This document shows, in pieces, positions 45,782 through 55,600 of a DNA stretch of 64,000 nucleotides. Source of the DNA: Tragulus kanchil (Eukaryota; Chordata; Mammalia; Artiodactyla; Tragulidae); contig JAIOJX010000004.1 in assembly GCA_022376925.1 (NCBI GenBank), forward strand, positions 176,729,501 through 176,793,500. The letters run 5' to 3'. The notes below the pieces were generated by a model. It ran no database searches. It saw only the letters and a list, made by a program, of their open reading frames with translations, and had not been told where the DNA came from. Position numbers and translations under genes: made by a program. Numbering within the stretch: position 1 is the first letter of the stretch; every line of letters begins with the position of its first letter.

Positions 45782-46539
45782 GAGCTCCATGGAAACTAAA
45801 ACAGCTTGACAGCATCCCTCCTGCAGAGCAGCTAAGACCTCGGACTCGGGTTCCCCCTGCTCCCTGCTCTACCTCAGTTGTATGATCTTAGAACCTCAGT
45901 CTCCTCTTCTGCAAAATGGGGCTGCTAACAGTCACTCCTGCCTCAAATCCGTGATTAAGCGGATTCAGAAAGAGAAGGCACACAGAAAGCACAAGTCCAG
46001 GGCACGAGCACACAGCCACGTTCAGACATGGTGGCTGTGGTCGCTGTAGCCACTGTCCCCATCAAGCTTGAGTCCCGGGGCTCGGGAACTGCTGCTGAAC
46101 TGAAGTCAACTATGGATGGCTCCTGGATGCAGAAATGCTGCCGCCTCTTCCCTCTGGGGCTCCAAGGCCTGATGGCAAAAACGGCGCTAACACACCTGCA
46201 GAAGCCATCAGGGCGCCTGCAAAGAAACAGACTTACTAGGAGAAATAAATAAGGTGGGAAGGAGCCCCTTGGCTGGTGATGACAGAGAGGAAAACGAGCC
46301 TGTTTTCTTACGGGCCATTAACCGTGATGAAAGGAGCCCGCTTCCGTGGAGGCTCGTGGGAGCTGACACGTAGCAGTCTCGTCATCAACCCGAGCTGAGG
46401 CTGCAGTCCGACCCCTTGGAGGACACCTTCACCTTCTGCTGTCTCAACTGGACCCTCCTCCGGCCCCACTGGTCTCCTGCCTCCCTCCCACCCAGCCTCA
46501 GCTGGTCCCCCACTGGGCCAACTCAAGAATCCGACTGCC

Positions 46540-46685
46540 CAGGTTTGCCCTCCAGCTCTACCATTTACAGGATGACACTACCCATCTCTGTGCCAGTTTC
46601 TTCATCTGTAAAATGGGGATAAGTAGAGCACCCCCTTATATGGCTACCGTAAAGATTCAATCAGATATCCAGGAGAAAGCCTCAC
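46540..46685 (+). mobile_element. MIR fragment
   Basis: cagtttcttcatctgtaaaa then tggggataagtagagc is typical MIR core. Confidence 0.65.
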
Positions 46686-46784
46686 AATAGCTGGCCACAA
46701 GCTAACGGCTAGATTGGTGTTTGTGAGGTCACTACAAATTTTTAAGCCCTGCTAGTTCCTCTCATAAAGAAGGCTGAGCCCCGA

Positions 46785-47143
46785 AGAATTGATACTTTTG
46801 AACTGTGGTGCCGAAGAAGACTCTTGAGAGACCTTGGACAGCAAGGAGATCAAACCAGTCAATTCTAAAGGAAATCAGTCCTGAATATTCATTGGAAGGA
46901 CTGATGCTGAAGCTCCAATACTTTGGCCACCTGATGCAAAGAGCCGACTCATCAGAAAACACCCAGATGCTGGGAAAGACTGGGGAGAGGGGGCAACAGA
47001 TGATGAGATGGTTGGATGGCATCACTGATTCAATGGACACGAGTTTGAGTAAATTCTGGGAGATGTGAAAGACAAGGGGAGCCTGGCGCACTGCAGTCCA
47101 CAGGGTCACAAAGAGTCAGACATGACTGAGTGACTGAACAACA
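46785..47143 (+). mobile_element. BovB LINE 3' fragment
   Basis: Plus frame contains LMLKLQYFGHLMQRADS and [20 protein letters not shown], conserved near the end of BovB ORF2; truncated and broken. Confidence 0.88.
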
Positions 47144-49216
47144 AAGTTCCTCTCATCTGAGTCCCCCGTCCCAATTCCCAGGCATTGGGCTTCTCCCAGA
47201 GGTTACCATAAACCTCATCAACTCTCAGGGCTCCTTTTCAGAAAAGGAAACGTGAGCCCAGAGAGCCCAAGGGACCTTGCTGGCAGAGCCTGACTTGAAC
47301 CTGAACACTCACCTGCCACCTGCACAGAAGGTGGCTCCAGACGCTCTGCCTGCTCCGACTTTGCACGGCCATGCCTTTGTCTGGCTCAGCGCCTCTCCTT
47401 AGAATGCCCTTTCTCAATCCATCTTTCCAATGCTTAAATGGCACTTCTCAGAAGACCTTCCACCACCGGGGCAAAATAAATCTTCTTCCTCTACACTGGA
47501 ACATACTTCAATCTGACAACACAATAGCTGATCACGTCCTCCTGGCACCTCCACGCGGGTCTGGGACACAGAGGGTGAATCACAACCAGTTCCTGTCCTT
47601 GGGAAACTCAGGCTAATCATCTGTATCTTTCTCTGCAAGCTCCAAGCTCTTAGGCAGCATCAAGTCAGGTACTAGCAGGCACTGGGAACTGAGCTCAGAT
47701 CTCCACACTCAGTCTTCTTCTACCACCAGTCTGCCTTCCGCAGTCAGGCTTCCAGAAGCCACCTGAGAATACATGCACTGGGTCAGCCCCACGAGGCCAT
47801 GGGACACAGGACTGGTTCAGTAAGATTTCCTGGCACTGGGGAGCCTGCTGACCTTTCAGCTGAGGTCCCCATCCCTGGAGCATCTGCCAGTTCACACTGT
47901 CTTGGTCTCTAGTTGTCTACAATTTGCGGATGGAGGCAGTGCAATTCTGACACCTTGTAGCCCCCTCAACAGTCACACAGGACTCGCTTCAAATCCAGGC
48001 GAGTGACCTTGGGCCAGCCACAGAAACTACATTTCTCAGTTTCTTCATCTGTGAAGTGGGGATAATAATGCCTACCTATCACAGAGGCACTGTTATAATT
48101 ACAGAGAGTGTCCATCAATGGACAACGAGTTGGGGAGTAAATTTTCTGGGAGATGTGAAAGACAAGGGGAGCCTGGCGCACTGCAGTCCACAGGGTCACA
48201 AAGAGTCAGACATGACTGAGTGACTGAACAACAAAGTTCCTCTCATCTGAGTCCCCCGTCCCAATTCCCAGGCATTGGGCTTCTCCCAGAGGTTACCACA
48301 AACCTCATCAACTCTCAGGGCTCCTTTTCAGAAAAGGAAACGTGAGCCCAGAGAGCCCAAGGGACCTTGCTGGCAGAGCCTGACTTGAACCTGAACACTC
48401 ACCTGCCACCTGCACAGAAGGTGGCTCCAGACGCTCTGCCTGCTCCGACTTTGCACGGCCATGCCTTTGTCTGGCTCAGCGCCTCTCCTTAGAATGCCCT
48501 TTCTCAATCCATCTTTCCAATGCTTAAATGGCACTTCTCAGAAGACCTTCCACCACCCCCCGGGGGCAAAATAAATCTTCTTCCTCTACACTGGAACATA
48601 CTTCAATCTGACAACACAATAGCTGATCACGTCCTCCTGGCACCTCCACGCGGGTCTGGGACACAGAGGGTGAATCACAACCAGTTCCTGTCCTTGGGAA
48701 ACTCAGGCTAATCATCTGTATCTTTCTCTTCTGCAAGCTCCAAGCTCTTAGGCAGCATCAAGTCAGGTACTAGCAGGCACTGGGAACTGAGCTCAGATCT
48801 CCACACTCAGTCTTCTTCTACCACCAGTCTGCCTTCCGCAGTCAGGCTTCCAGAAGCCACCTGAGAATACATGCACTGGGTCAGCCCCACGAGGCCATGG
48901 GACACAGGACTGGTTCAGTAAGATTTCCTGGCACTGGGGAGCCTGCTGACCTTTCAGCTGAGGTCCCCATCCCTGGAGCATCTGCCAGTTCACACTGTCT
49001 TGGTCTCTAGTTGTCTACAATTTGCGGATGGAGGCAGTGCAATTCTGACACCTTGTAGCCCCCTCAACAGTCACACAGGACTCGCTTCAAATCCAGGCGA
49101 GTGACCTTGGGCCAGCCACAGAAACTACATTTCTCAGTTTCTTCATCTGTGAAGTGGGGATAATAATGCCTACCTATCACAGAGGCACTGTTATAATTAC
49201 AGAGAGTGTCCATCAA
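47034..49216. repeat. Tandem duplication 13 (period 1090-1098 bp), seam ~48118
   Basis: 47034-48117 recurs as 48118-49216. The first 30 bases of the second unit are a garbled version of the BovB tail in the first. A CCCCGG-type insertion is seen at ~48557. Confidence 0.95.
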
Positions 49217-49939
49217 CCTCCCAGCACAGAAGCAGTGGTACTGAGCCCAGAATCCCCCGCTTTTTCTCCATCCCAGGCAAGCCTCTTCATCCTTTCAAGA
49301 TCAAGATCCACCTGCTGGAGGAAGCCTTCCCTAACTTTTCCACGTTACCCTGAGAGCTCTCTTCTCTCCACTGCCACCGCATGGACTCCAGTATTGACCA
49401 TTTCTTGTTCTCTCATCGGTTCACTAGAGTTAACGTTCTATTTCCACCCAGCCTCTAAGTGGCAAACTCAACCCAAGCCTACCCCACAGCATCACACTGA
49501 AGAGTAACTTGCTCAGGTAGCCGAGGCTCTGGGAAAGGGTGAAGATTTGAAGGCAGAAACCCAGGCAGGAGCTCCAGCTCTGTCAACGTGACTTTCTAGG
49601 AAGACCCTCAACTCTCTTAGCTTCAGACCTCTCATTTGGAAAGTGAAGATTGAAAAATGTCGAGCTGACATGGTTGCTATGGAGGACAGATGAGTGAACA
49701 TATGTGAAAGCCCTTTTGTTATAAAGTAAAAAGTGCTATTTAAGGGATTATTATGTTTGGATGCTCAAATCCAAACCTATCGATGCCTCAACTGCCCTGT
49801 GCTTAAGATTCAAGAGCCCAGATCATCCCACAGAGCTCCTTAGCCCCAAACAATCCACCAAAACCCACATTCTTAATTGTTCATCTTAAAGAAAAAGCCA
49901 ACAGTCCAGAATTCACAGCCTCCATGGAACCTCATCCCA
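49217..49939. other. Intron 1 segment, unassigned
   Basis: Unique-looking sequence between duplication 13 and a Bov-tA SINE. Nothing recognised. Confidence 0.6.
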
Positions 49940-50118
49940 GCTCGTGCATGCTTCAACTGTGTCCGACCCCATGGACTGTAGTCTGCCAGGGATTTCCCCC
50001 AGGCAAGAATACTGGCACCATTCTCTTCTCCAAGGCGATCTTCCCAACCCAGGAATCGAACCCGCGTCTCCTGCATTGCAGGTGGATTCTTGACTGTTGA
50101 GCCACTGGAGAAGCCCCC
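49940..50118 (-). mobile_element. Bov-tA SINE
   Basis: cgtgcatgcttcaactgtgt start, ggatcttcccaacccaggaa middle in variant form, ends gagccactggagaagcccc. Confidence 0.8.
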
Positions 50119-50216
50119 ATCCCAGCTCAGGGATCACAAAACCTCTCTCTCATCCTTCCTGGATGTAGGTTTCTCCTTCCTAGCTTAAGGAACCCCAACA
50201 CCTCAAACCTGCTCGG

Positions 50217-52370
50217 ATTGTGATGGCCGGGCATCATTTTGAGCTTGCAGTCCAGTTTCTGGGGGAAGTGAAAACGGAAAAAGATGACCAAGGTGGGTAT
50301 AGTTTTGTATGTGGGGAGAGGGGAGGGGAAGTCTTGGTAGTAGAATGAACGACTCTGCTGGAATTTTGTGTCCAACAGTTGCCAAATGTACTATAATTAT
50401 CGCGTTTGTGTGAAGACTCAAGATCTGCATTCTGCTATTTTCATGAAACGATGAATTGCAAGCACTGAGGGAAAATACAAAGAAGTTGCGGTTCAAAGTC
50501 GTGTACCCAGGGCCAAAGTCCCAGTAAGCAGCCCCAGGGAAAAGAAATTCCTGACAAAGCTGCTGGGGGCCCCAGACCCCATTCTGGGTTCAGCCCCCTT
50601 CTCCAGCCCCCACTCTTCCCCACCGACGGCATAGAGGCTTCACCCCCATCAGAGTCCATCAGCGTCCATTCTGATTTTTTCCTCCTGGAAATGCTGCTTT
50701 GTTTCTGCGAAAGACCCCTAAACCAACCGGGCACCATATAAACATCTGAGCTGGACAGACTGTAAAGAGAAATCAGGGAAAGAAAGGAGGAGGCCGGGAG
50801 GCCCGCGAAGGGTCCGAGGGGGTCCGAGGCCGTGGTGGGTGGCTCCGGGGCACCATATTCTGGGGGCGCCCCCCAGGCGCTGGAGCAGTCCCCCGCAGCC
50901 CCTGCGCGCACCTGGTCCTCTGACGGTCAGACGACGGACCCCTCGCAGGCCTCCGAGTCCTAAGACCCATTCCGCGACCGGAAATGCCCCTCTACCCAGA
51001 CCGCGCCCCTCTTTCCTGCCGCCCTCTCCACCCCCCGGCCGGGCCGCAGGCCCCGGATCCCCGGGCTCGCGTGGCCGCCGCAGCCCGCAGGGGCGGCCCG
51101 CTGGCGGCCGAGGTCCTCAGCCCGCGCTGCAGTCCCTCCAACTCCCGACGCTGCGGGGCCAAGGCGCACACAAAAGGAAGGGGCGCGCTGCCCGCGACGC
51201 CCTCTCCAGTCCCCTCGAACCCCATCGCGGGGACCGGAAAAGCATCCGCGCACCCCAAAGCTCCGGACTCCCAGGAATGAGCCCCCGAAAAATAACTGTG
51301 ATGGCCGGGCATCATTTTGAGCTTGCAGTCCAGTTTCTGGGGAAGTGAAAACGGAAAAGATGACCAAGGTGGGTATAGTTTTGTATGTGGGGAGAGGGGA
51401 GGGGAAGTCTTGGTAGTAGAATGAACGACTCTGCTGGAATTTTGTGTCCAACAGTTGCCAAATGTACTATAATTATCGCGTTTGTGTGAAGACTCAAGAT
51501 CTGCATTCTGCTATTTTCATGAAACGATGAATTGCAAGCACTGAGGGAAAATACAAAGAAGTTGCGGTTCAAAGTCGTGTACCCAGGGCCAAAGTCCCAG
51601 TAAGCAGCCCCAGGGAAAAGAAATTCCTGACAAAGCTGCTGGGGGCCCCAGACCCCATTCTGGGTTCAGCCCCCTTCTCCAGCCCCCACTCTTCCCCACC
51701 GACGGCATAGAGGCTTCACCCCCATCAGAGTCCATCAGCGTCCATTCTGATTTTTTCCTCCTGGAAATGCTGCTTTGTTTCTGCGAAAGACCCCTAAACC
51801 AACCGGGCACCATATAAACATCTGAGCTGGACAGACTGTAAAGAGAAATCAGGGAAAGAAAGGAGGAGGCCGGGAGGCCCGCGAAGGGTCCGAGGGGGTC
51901 CGAGGCCGTGGTGGGTGGCTCCGGGGCACCATATTCTGGGGGCGCCCCCCAGGCGCTGGAGCAGTCCCCCGCAGCCCCTGCGCGCACCTGGTCCTCTGAC
52001 GGTCAGACGACGGACCCCTCGCAGGCCTCCGAGTCCTAAGACCCATTCCGCGACCGGAAATGCCCCTCTACCCAGACCGCGCCCCTCTTTCCTGCCGCCC
52101 TCTCCACCCCCCGGCCGGGCCGCAGGCCCCGGATCCCCGGGCTCGCGTGGCCGCCGCAGCCCGCAGGGGCGGCCCGCTGGCGGCCGAGGTCCTCAGCCCG
52201 CGCTGCAGTCCCTCCAACTCCCGACGCTGCGGGGCCAAGGCGCACACAAAAGGAAGGGGCGCGCTGCCCGCGACGCCCTCTCCAGTCCCCTCGAACCCCA
52301 TCGCGGGGACCGGAAAAGCATCCGCGCACCCCAAAGCTCCGGACTCCCAGGAATGAGCCCCCGACGCAAG
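50217..52370. repeat. Tandem duplication 14 (period ~1076 bp), seam ~51297
   Basis: 50217-51290 recurs as 51297-52370, duplicating half of the CpG island. Confidence 0.95.
50794..51296. promoter_or_regulatory. Duplicate fragment of the CpG island (left copy)
   Basis: GC-rich sequence equal to 51870-52370 shifted by about 1076 bp. It ends abruptly at the 51297 seam, so this is the surplus left unit, without exon 1. Confidence 0.7.
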
Positions 52371-52714
52371 AAATTCCAAGACACCCCCCGGGGCTTCCAG
52401 AAGCGTCCAGATCACCCAGCGGCAGGTGCCCCCGGCCGCACAATAACTTTGAAACTTTGGGGCAGGGAGCGGGGGCCGGGAGGGGAGACCCCCAAAAGAA
52501 GGCACGGGGGTGTTGGGGGGCGCTATGTCTTTTATTTTTGCAAAACGCACTCTCCAGGTATCCCCGCGCAGCTCCGGCCCGGCCAGGGGTTCCCGCGCCT
52601 CCGCCCGGCCCGGCGCGGCCCCCGGGCGCCCCGAGCCCTCCTCCCGCGCCCGCCGCCGGTTCGCGGTCGGCCCCGGCCTCGGCCCCGCGGGGCTCGGCCG
52701 CGCGCTGCACTCAC

Positions 52715-52860
52715 CTCGGCCGGGCTGCGCTCCCCGCGGGCCTGCGCCGAGCCCGATAAATGGTATGCTATGACTAGAGGTATGATTACGTTATTATTAG
52801 TAGTAATAATAAGAGTAAATGCTATTTAATTACGGGCAGCCGCATCCTGCTCCCGGCGCC
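52715..52860 (-). other. ZC3H7B: Probable non-coding exon 1 of ZC3H7B (copy 1); 5' end not resolved
   Basis: On the minus strand the CpG island holds a strong splice donor, CCGAG|GTGAGTGC, with the last exon base at 52715. It is the best donor I see in the island in the right orientation, and no start codon upstream of it is in frame with the coding exons. Its likely partner is the acceptor of the start-codon exon at 21486/22583, about 30 kb away, which would make this exon entirely 5' UTR. GC boxes at 53045-53064 lie upstream. The transcription start is not visible, so the right end given is only a guess. Assignment is by inference from position and donor quality. Confidence 0.55.
52756..52832. 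promoter_or_regulatory. AT-rich block with hairpin inside the CpG island, copy 1
   Basis: About 77 bp of nearly GC-free sequence embedded in >75% GC surroundings. It holds a perfect inverted repeat TTATTATTA / TAATAATAA with a 4-base spacer (52791-52812), a bZIP-like ATTACGTTAT and a homeobox-like TATTTAATTA. It lies within or just upstream of the probable exon 1. Function unknown. Confidence 0.6.
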
Positions 52861-53925
52861 GCCGCCCCGGCAGCTCCGTCCATGTGGCTCCCGAGCGCTT
52901 TACTTTCATTTCCAGCCCCCTCGGCCGGCCGCTCGCGGCAGCACCCGCTGGAGGCACCGTCTCCCCGCAGTTCTTCCTCCTCGGGTCCTAGAGCTCGGCT
53001 TTCCTCGCCGGGCGCCGGGGGTGGGCGGCGCGGGCTGCGCACCTGGGGGCGGAGGGGGCGGGGAAGTCCCCCTTCCCCGCGAAGAGCTCATGCCTGGAAT
53101 TCACCTTTATTTTCTTTGAGTGTCTTCCCTCCTCAGGCTTTTCTTTTGGCAATTCTGCTTTTCTGGGCGGATGCTGGTCTCACTGAGCGCCTCCGCCCTT
53201 CCTTACGCGTGTACAGAGCTCCCGAGTTTCCAGATGTTTTCCATGAAGGCTCTTCCAAACCCTAGGAGTCTTGTACCCTTTTCAAGAATAAGGACCCAAG
53301 GCTCAAAGAGGGAGCGGGACCTCCCTCGGGTGTTGTTTGTATAGGCTCTTTCTCGAAAGAATGTGAGGCTGCTTAGAAGACTGGGTGCAAGGGGTCGCAG
53401 AGAGTCGCACACCACTCGGACCCCCCTCCCCCCGACGCTGCGGGGCCAAGGCGCACACAAAAGGAAGGGGCGCGCTGCCCGCGACGCCCTCTCCAGTCCC
53501 CTCGAACCCCATCGCGGGGACCGGAAAAGCATCCGCGCACCCCAAAGCTCCGGACTCCCAGGAATGAGCCCCCGACGCAAGAAATTCCAAGACACCCCCC
53601 GGGGCTTCCAGAAGCGTCCAGATCACCCAGCGGCAGGTGCCCCCGGCCGCACAATAACTTTGAAACTTTGGGGCAGGGAGCGGGGGCCGGGAGGGGAGAC
53701 CCCCAAAAGAAGGCACGGGGGTGTTGGGGGGCGCTATGTCTTTTATTTTTGCAAAACGCACTCTCCAGGTATCCCCGCGCAGCTCCGGCCCGGCCAGGGG
53801 TTCCCGCGCCTCCGCCCGGCCCGGCGCGGCCCCCGGGCGCCCCGAGCCCTCCTCCCGCGCCCGCCGCCGGTTCGCGGTCGGCCCCGGCCTCGGCCCCGCG
53901 GGGCTCGGCCGCGCGCTGCACTCAC

Positions 53926-54071
53926 CTCGGCCGGGCTGCGCTCCCCGCGGGCCTGCGCCGAGCCCGATAAATGGTATGCTATGACTAGAGGTATGATTAC
54001 GTTATTATTAGTAGTAATAATAAGAGTAAATGCTATTTAATTACGGGCAGCCGCATCCTGCTCCCGGCGCC
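53926..54071 (-). other. ZC3H7B: Duplicate copy of the probable ZC3H7B exon 1
   Basis: Copy of the exon-1 region shifted by 1211 bp, including the same donor with last exon base at 53926. It lies in the second unit of the 52.2-54.6 kb tandem duplication and is probably an assembly duplicate, not an alternative first exon. Confidence 0.5.
53967..54043. promoter_or_regulatory. AT-rich block with hairpin, copy 2
   Basis: Copy of 52756-52832 in the second tandem unit (shift 1211), inverted repeat at 54002-54023. Confidence 0.55.
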
Positions 54072-54847
54072 GCCGCCCCGGCAGCTCCGTCCATGTGGCT
54101 CCCGAGCGCTTTACTTTCATTTCCAGCCCCCTCGGCCGGCCGCTCGCGGCAGCACCCGCTGGAGGCACCGTCTCCCCGCAGTTCTTCCTCCTCGGGTCCT
54201 AGAGCTCGGCTTTCCTCGCCGGGCGCCGGGGGTGGGCGGCGCGGGCTGCGCACCTGGGGGCGGAGGGGGCGGGGAAGTCCCCCTTCCCCGCGAAGAGCTC
54301 ATGCCTGGAATTCACCTTTATTTTCTTTGAGTGTCTTCCCTCCTCAGGCTTTTCTTTTGGCAATTCTGCTTTTCTGGGCGGATGCTGGTCTCACTGAGCG
54401 CCTCCGCCCTTCCTTACGCGTGTACAGAGCTCCCGAGTTTCCAGATGTTTTCCATGAAGGCTCTTCCAAACCCTAGGAGTCTTGTACCCTTTTCAAGAAT
54501 AAGGACCCAAGGCTCAAAGAGGGAGCGGGACCTCCCTCGGGTGTTGTTTGTATAGGCTCTTTCTCGAAAGAATGTGAGGCTGCTTAGAAGACTGGGTGCA
54601 AGGGGTCGCAGAGAGTCGCACACCACTCGGCCTCTGAACAAAGAAGACCCAAAAGGTAAGGGGAGATGACCGAAAGAGAAGCTGGCTGTCAGAGACCCTG
54701 CGCCTGCCTCAGAGCTGGCCGGGTCCAGGTTGGATTTGAATCCAGAGCTTCGGATCCAAATACCGTATCATCCCACCCTACCACTACCTGCCCCATTGAT
54801 TCGTGGGAGTTCTCTCCCCTCTTCACATAGATATGTGTACATATGTA

Positions 54848-54868
54848 CGTGTGTGTGTGTGTGTGTAT
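54848..54868. repeat. (GT)n microsatellite
   Basis: About nine GT units following an atatgtac lead-in. Confidence 0.85.
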
Positions 54869-54896
54869 ACACATAAATACATTTATTTACTGAGGG

Positions 54897-55600
54897 CAAC
54901 TTTGCTGGTGGTGCGGTGGTTAAGATTCTGTACTTCCAATGCAGGAGTGCAGGTTTGATCCCTGGTCAGGGAACTAAAGGGCTTCCTTTGTCTGACTGCT
55001 TGTGACCCCAGACTCAGGTCTCCCACATTGCAGGCGGATTCTTTACCAGATGATCTGCCAGGGACTCCTTGGAAGTAAAGAATCCACCTGTAATGCAGGA
55101 GATGTGGGTTCAATCCCTGAGTTAAGAAGATACCCTGGATCCTGCAGGGGTGCTGTGCGATGGCCTGGAGGGGTGAAATGGGGGAATATACATATGACTA
55201 ATCTTGGATCATACATACCTGTAAACAACAAAATTCTGTAAAAGTAAAAGTAAAATTAAAAAAAAAAAAAAAAGATCCCCTGGGAGAGGAAATGGCAACC
55301 CACTTCAGTATTCTTGCCTGGAGAAATCCATGGACAGAGGAGCCTGGCAGGCTACAGTCAATGGGATCACAGAGTCGGACACAACTGAGCGCTTGTCCCA
55401 GTGGCTCAGCAGTACAGATCCGTCTGCAGTGCTGGAGACACAGGAGATGTGGGTTCTATCTCTTGATGAGGAAGATCCTCTGGAGAAGGAAAGGGCCACC
55501 AGCTCCAGTATTTCTGCGGGGAAAATCCCACGTGCAGAGGAACCTGGCAGGCTACGATCCTTGGGGGTCACAAAGAGCCGGACACAACTGATCACCCAAG
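54897..55600. mobile_element. Nested or broken SINE cluster
   Basis: Contains a CHR-like head (54897-54977), Bov-tA pieces in both orientations (54980-55160), a Bov-A body (55275-55395) and a further Bov-tA (55400-55590). Boundaries are uncertain. Confidence 0.65.

Larger units (their letters stand above)
43676..45966. repeat. Tandem duplication 12 (period 1146 bp), seam ~44823
   Basis: 43676-44822 recurs as 44823-45966 with single-base deletions near the seam (aaggggcc style homopolymers). Contains one SINE per unit. Confidence 0.95.
22584..52714 (-). other. ZC3H7B: ZC3H7B intron 1 (about 30 kb as assembled)
   Basis: First intron between the probable non-coding exon 1 and the start-codon exon. 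It is dominated by SINEs, an L1 3' end, an MLT1-like LTR and tandem duplications 7-13 and most of 14. No coding exon of another gene was recognised on either strand. True length is probably about 21-22 kb after collapsing duplicates. Confidence 0.7.
1..52860 (-). other. ZC3H7B: ZC3H7B (RoXaN) gene, 5' half, running right to left
   Basis: Twelve coding exons on the minus strand, each with AG acceptor and GT donor, join in one frame into about 487 codons matching the N-terminal half of ZC3H7B. The human protein is about 980 residues. From family knowledge, ZC3H7B is an RNA-binding cytoplasmic protein with N-terminal TPRs, a paxillin-like LD motif and C-terminal CCCH zinc fingers. It was first described as a cellular partner of rotavirus NSP3 and of eIF4G, and has been linked to microRNA processing. 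Visible here are three TPRs (about residues 36-150), a Pro/Leu/Asp-rich linker with LDTLLDSL at 266-273, and the first cysteines of the C-terminal half. The frame is open at the left edge, so the CCCH fingers and 3' UTR are outside. Several exons are present twice because of ~1.1-kb tandem duplications that look like assembly errors. The 5' boundary is approximate. Confidence 0.95.
51870..53095. promoter_or_regulatory. CpG-island promoter region of ZC3H7B
   Basis: Dense CpG and very high GC over about 1.2 kb, in contrast to AT-rich SINE-laden flanks. GC boxes (gggggcgg and gggggcgggg) at 53045-53064, with the exon-1 donor at 52715 downstream on the minus strand. This fits a housekeeping TATA-less promoter firing leftward. 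An AT-rich block interrupts it at 52756-52832. Parts are repeated on both sides (50794-51296 and 53431-54306) by tandem duplication. Confidence 0.75.
53431..54306. promoter_or_regulatory. Duplicate fragment of the CpG island (right copy)
   Basis: Copy of 52220-53095 shifted by 1211 bp, including GC boxes at 54256-54275, the exon-1 donor and the AT-rich hairpin block. It starts abruptly after a run of C at the seam. Confidence 0.7.
52220..54630. repeat. Tandem duplication 15 (period 1211 bp), seam ~53431
   Basis: 52220-53423 recurs as 53431-54630, duplicating promoter and exon 1. Chained to duplication 14, so cgacgctgcggggccaaggc is present near 51147, 52222 and 53433. Confidence 0.95.

Noticed and set aside
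46785..47143. Reverse-transcriptase gene
   Set aside because: Only the last part of BovB ORF2 is present, with a broken frame; it is a dead 5'-truncated copy.
52036..52710. 224-codon open frame on the minus strand in the CpG island
   Set aside because: Lies past the exon-1 donor, in the intron; low-complexity Gly/Ala/Arg and no homologue recognised.
51915..52829. 304-codon open frame on the plus strand through the CpG island
   Set aside because: Pro/Ala/Arg/Gly-rich translation caused by high GC. The same frame exists, shifted, in the duplicated units, and no domain or family is recognisable; it runs antisense to the probable ZC3H7B exon 1.
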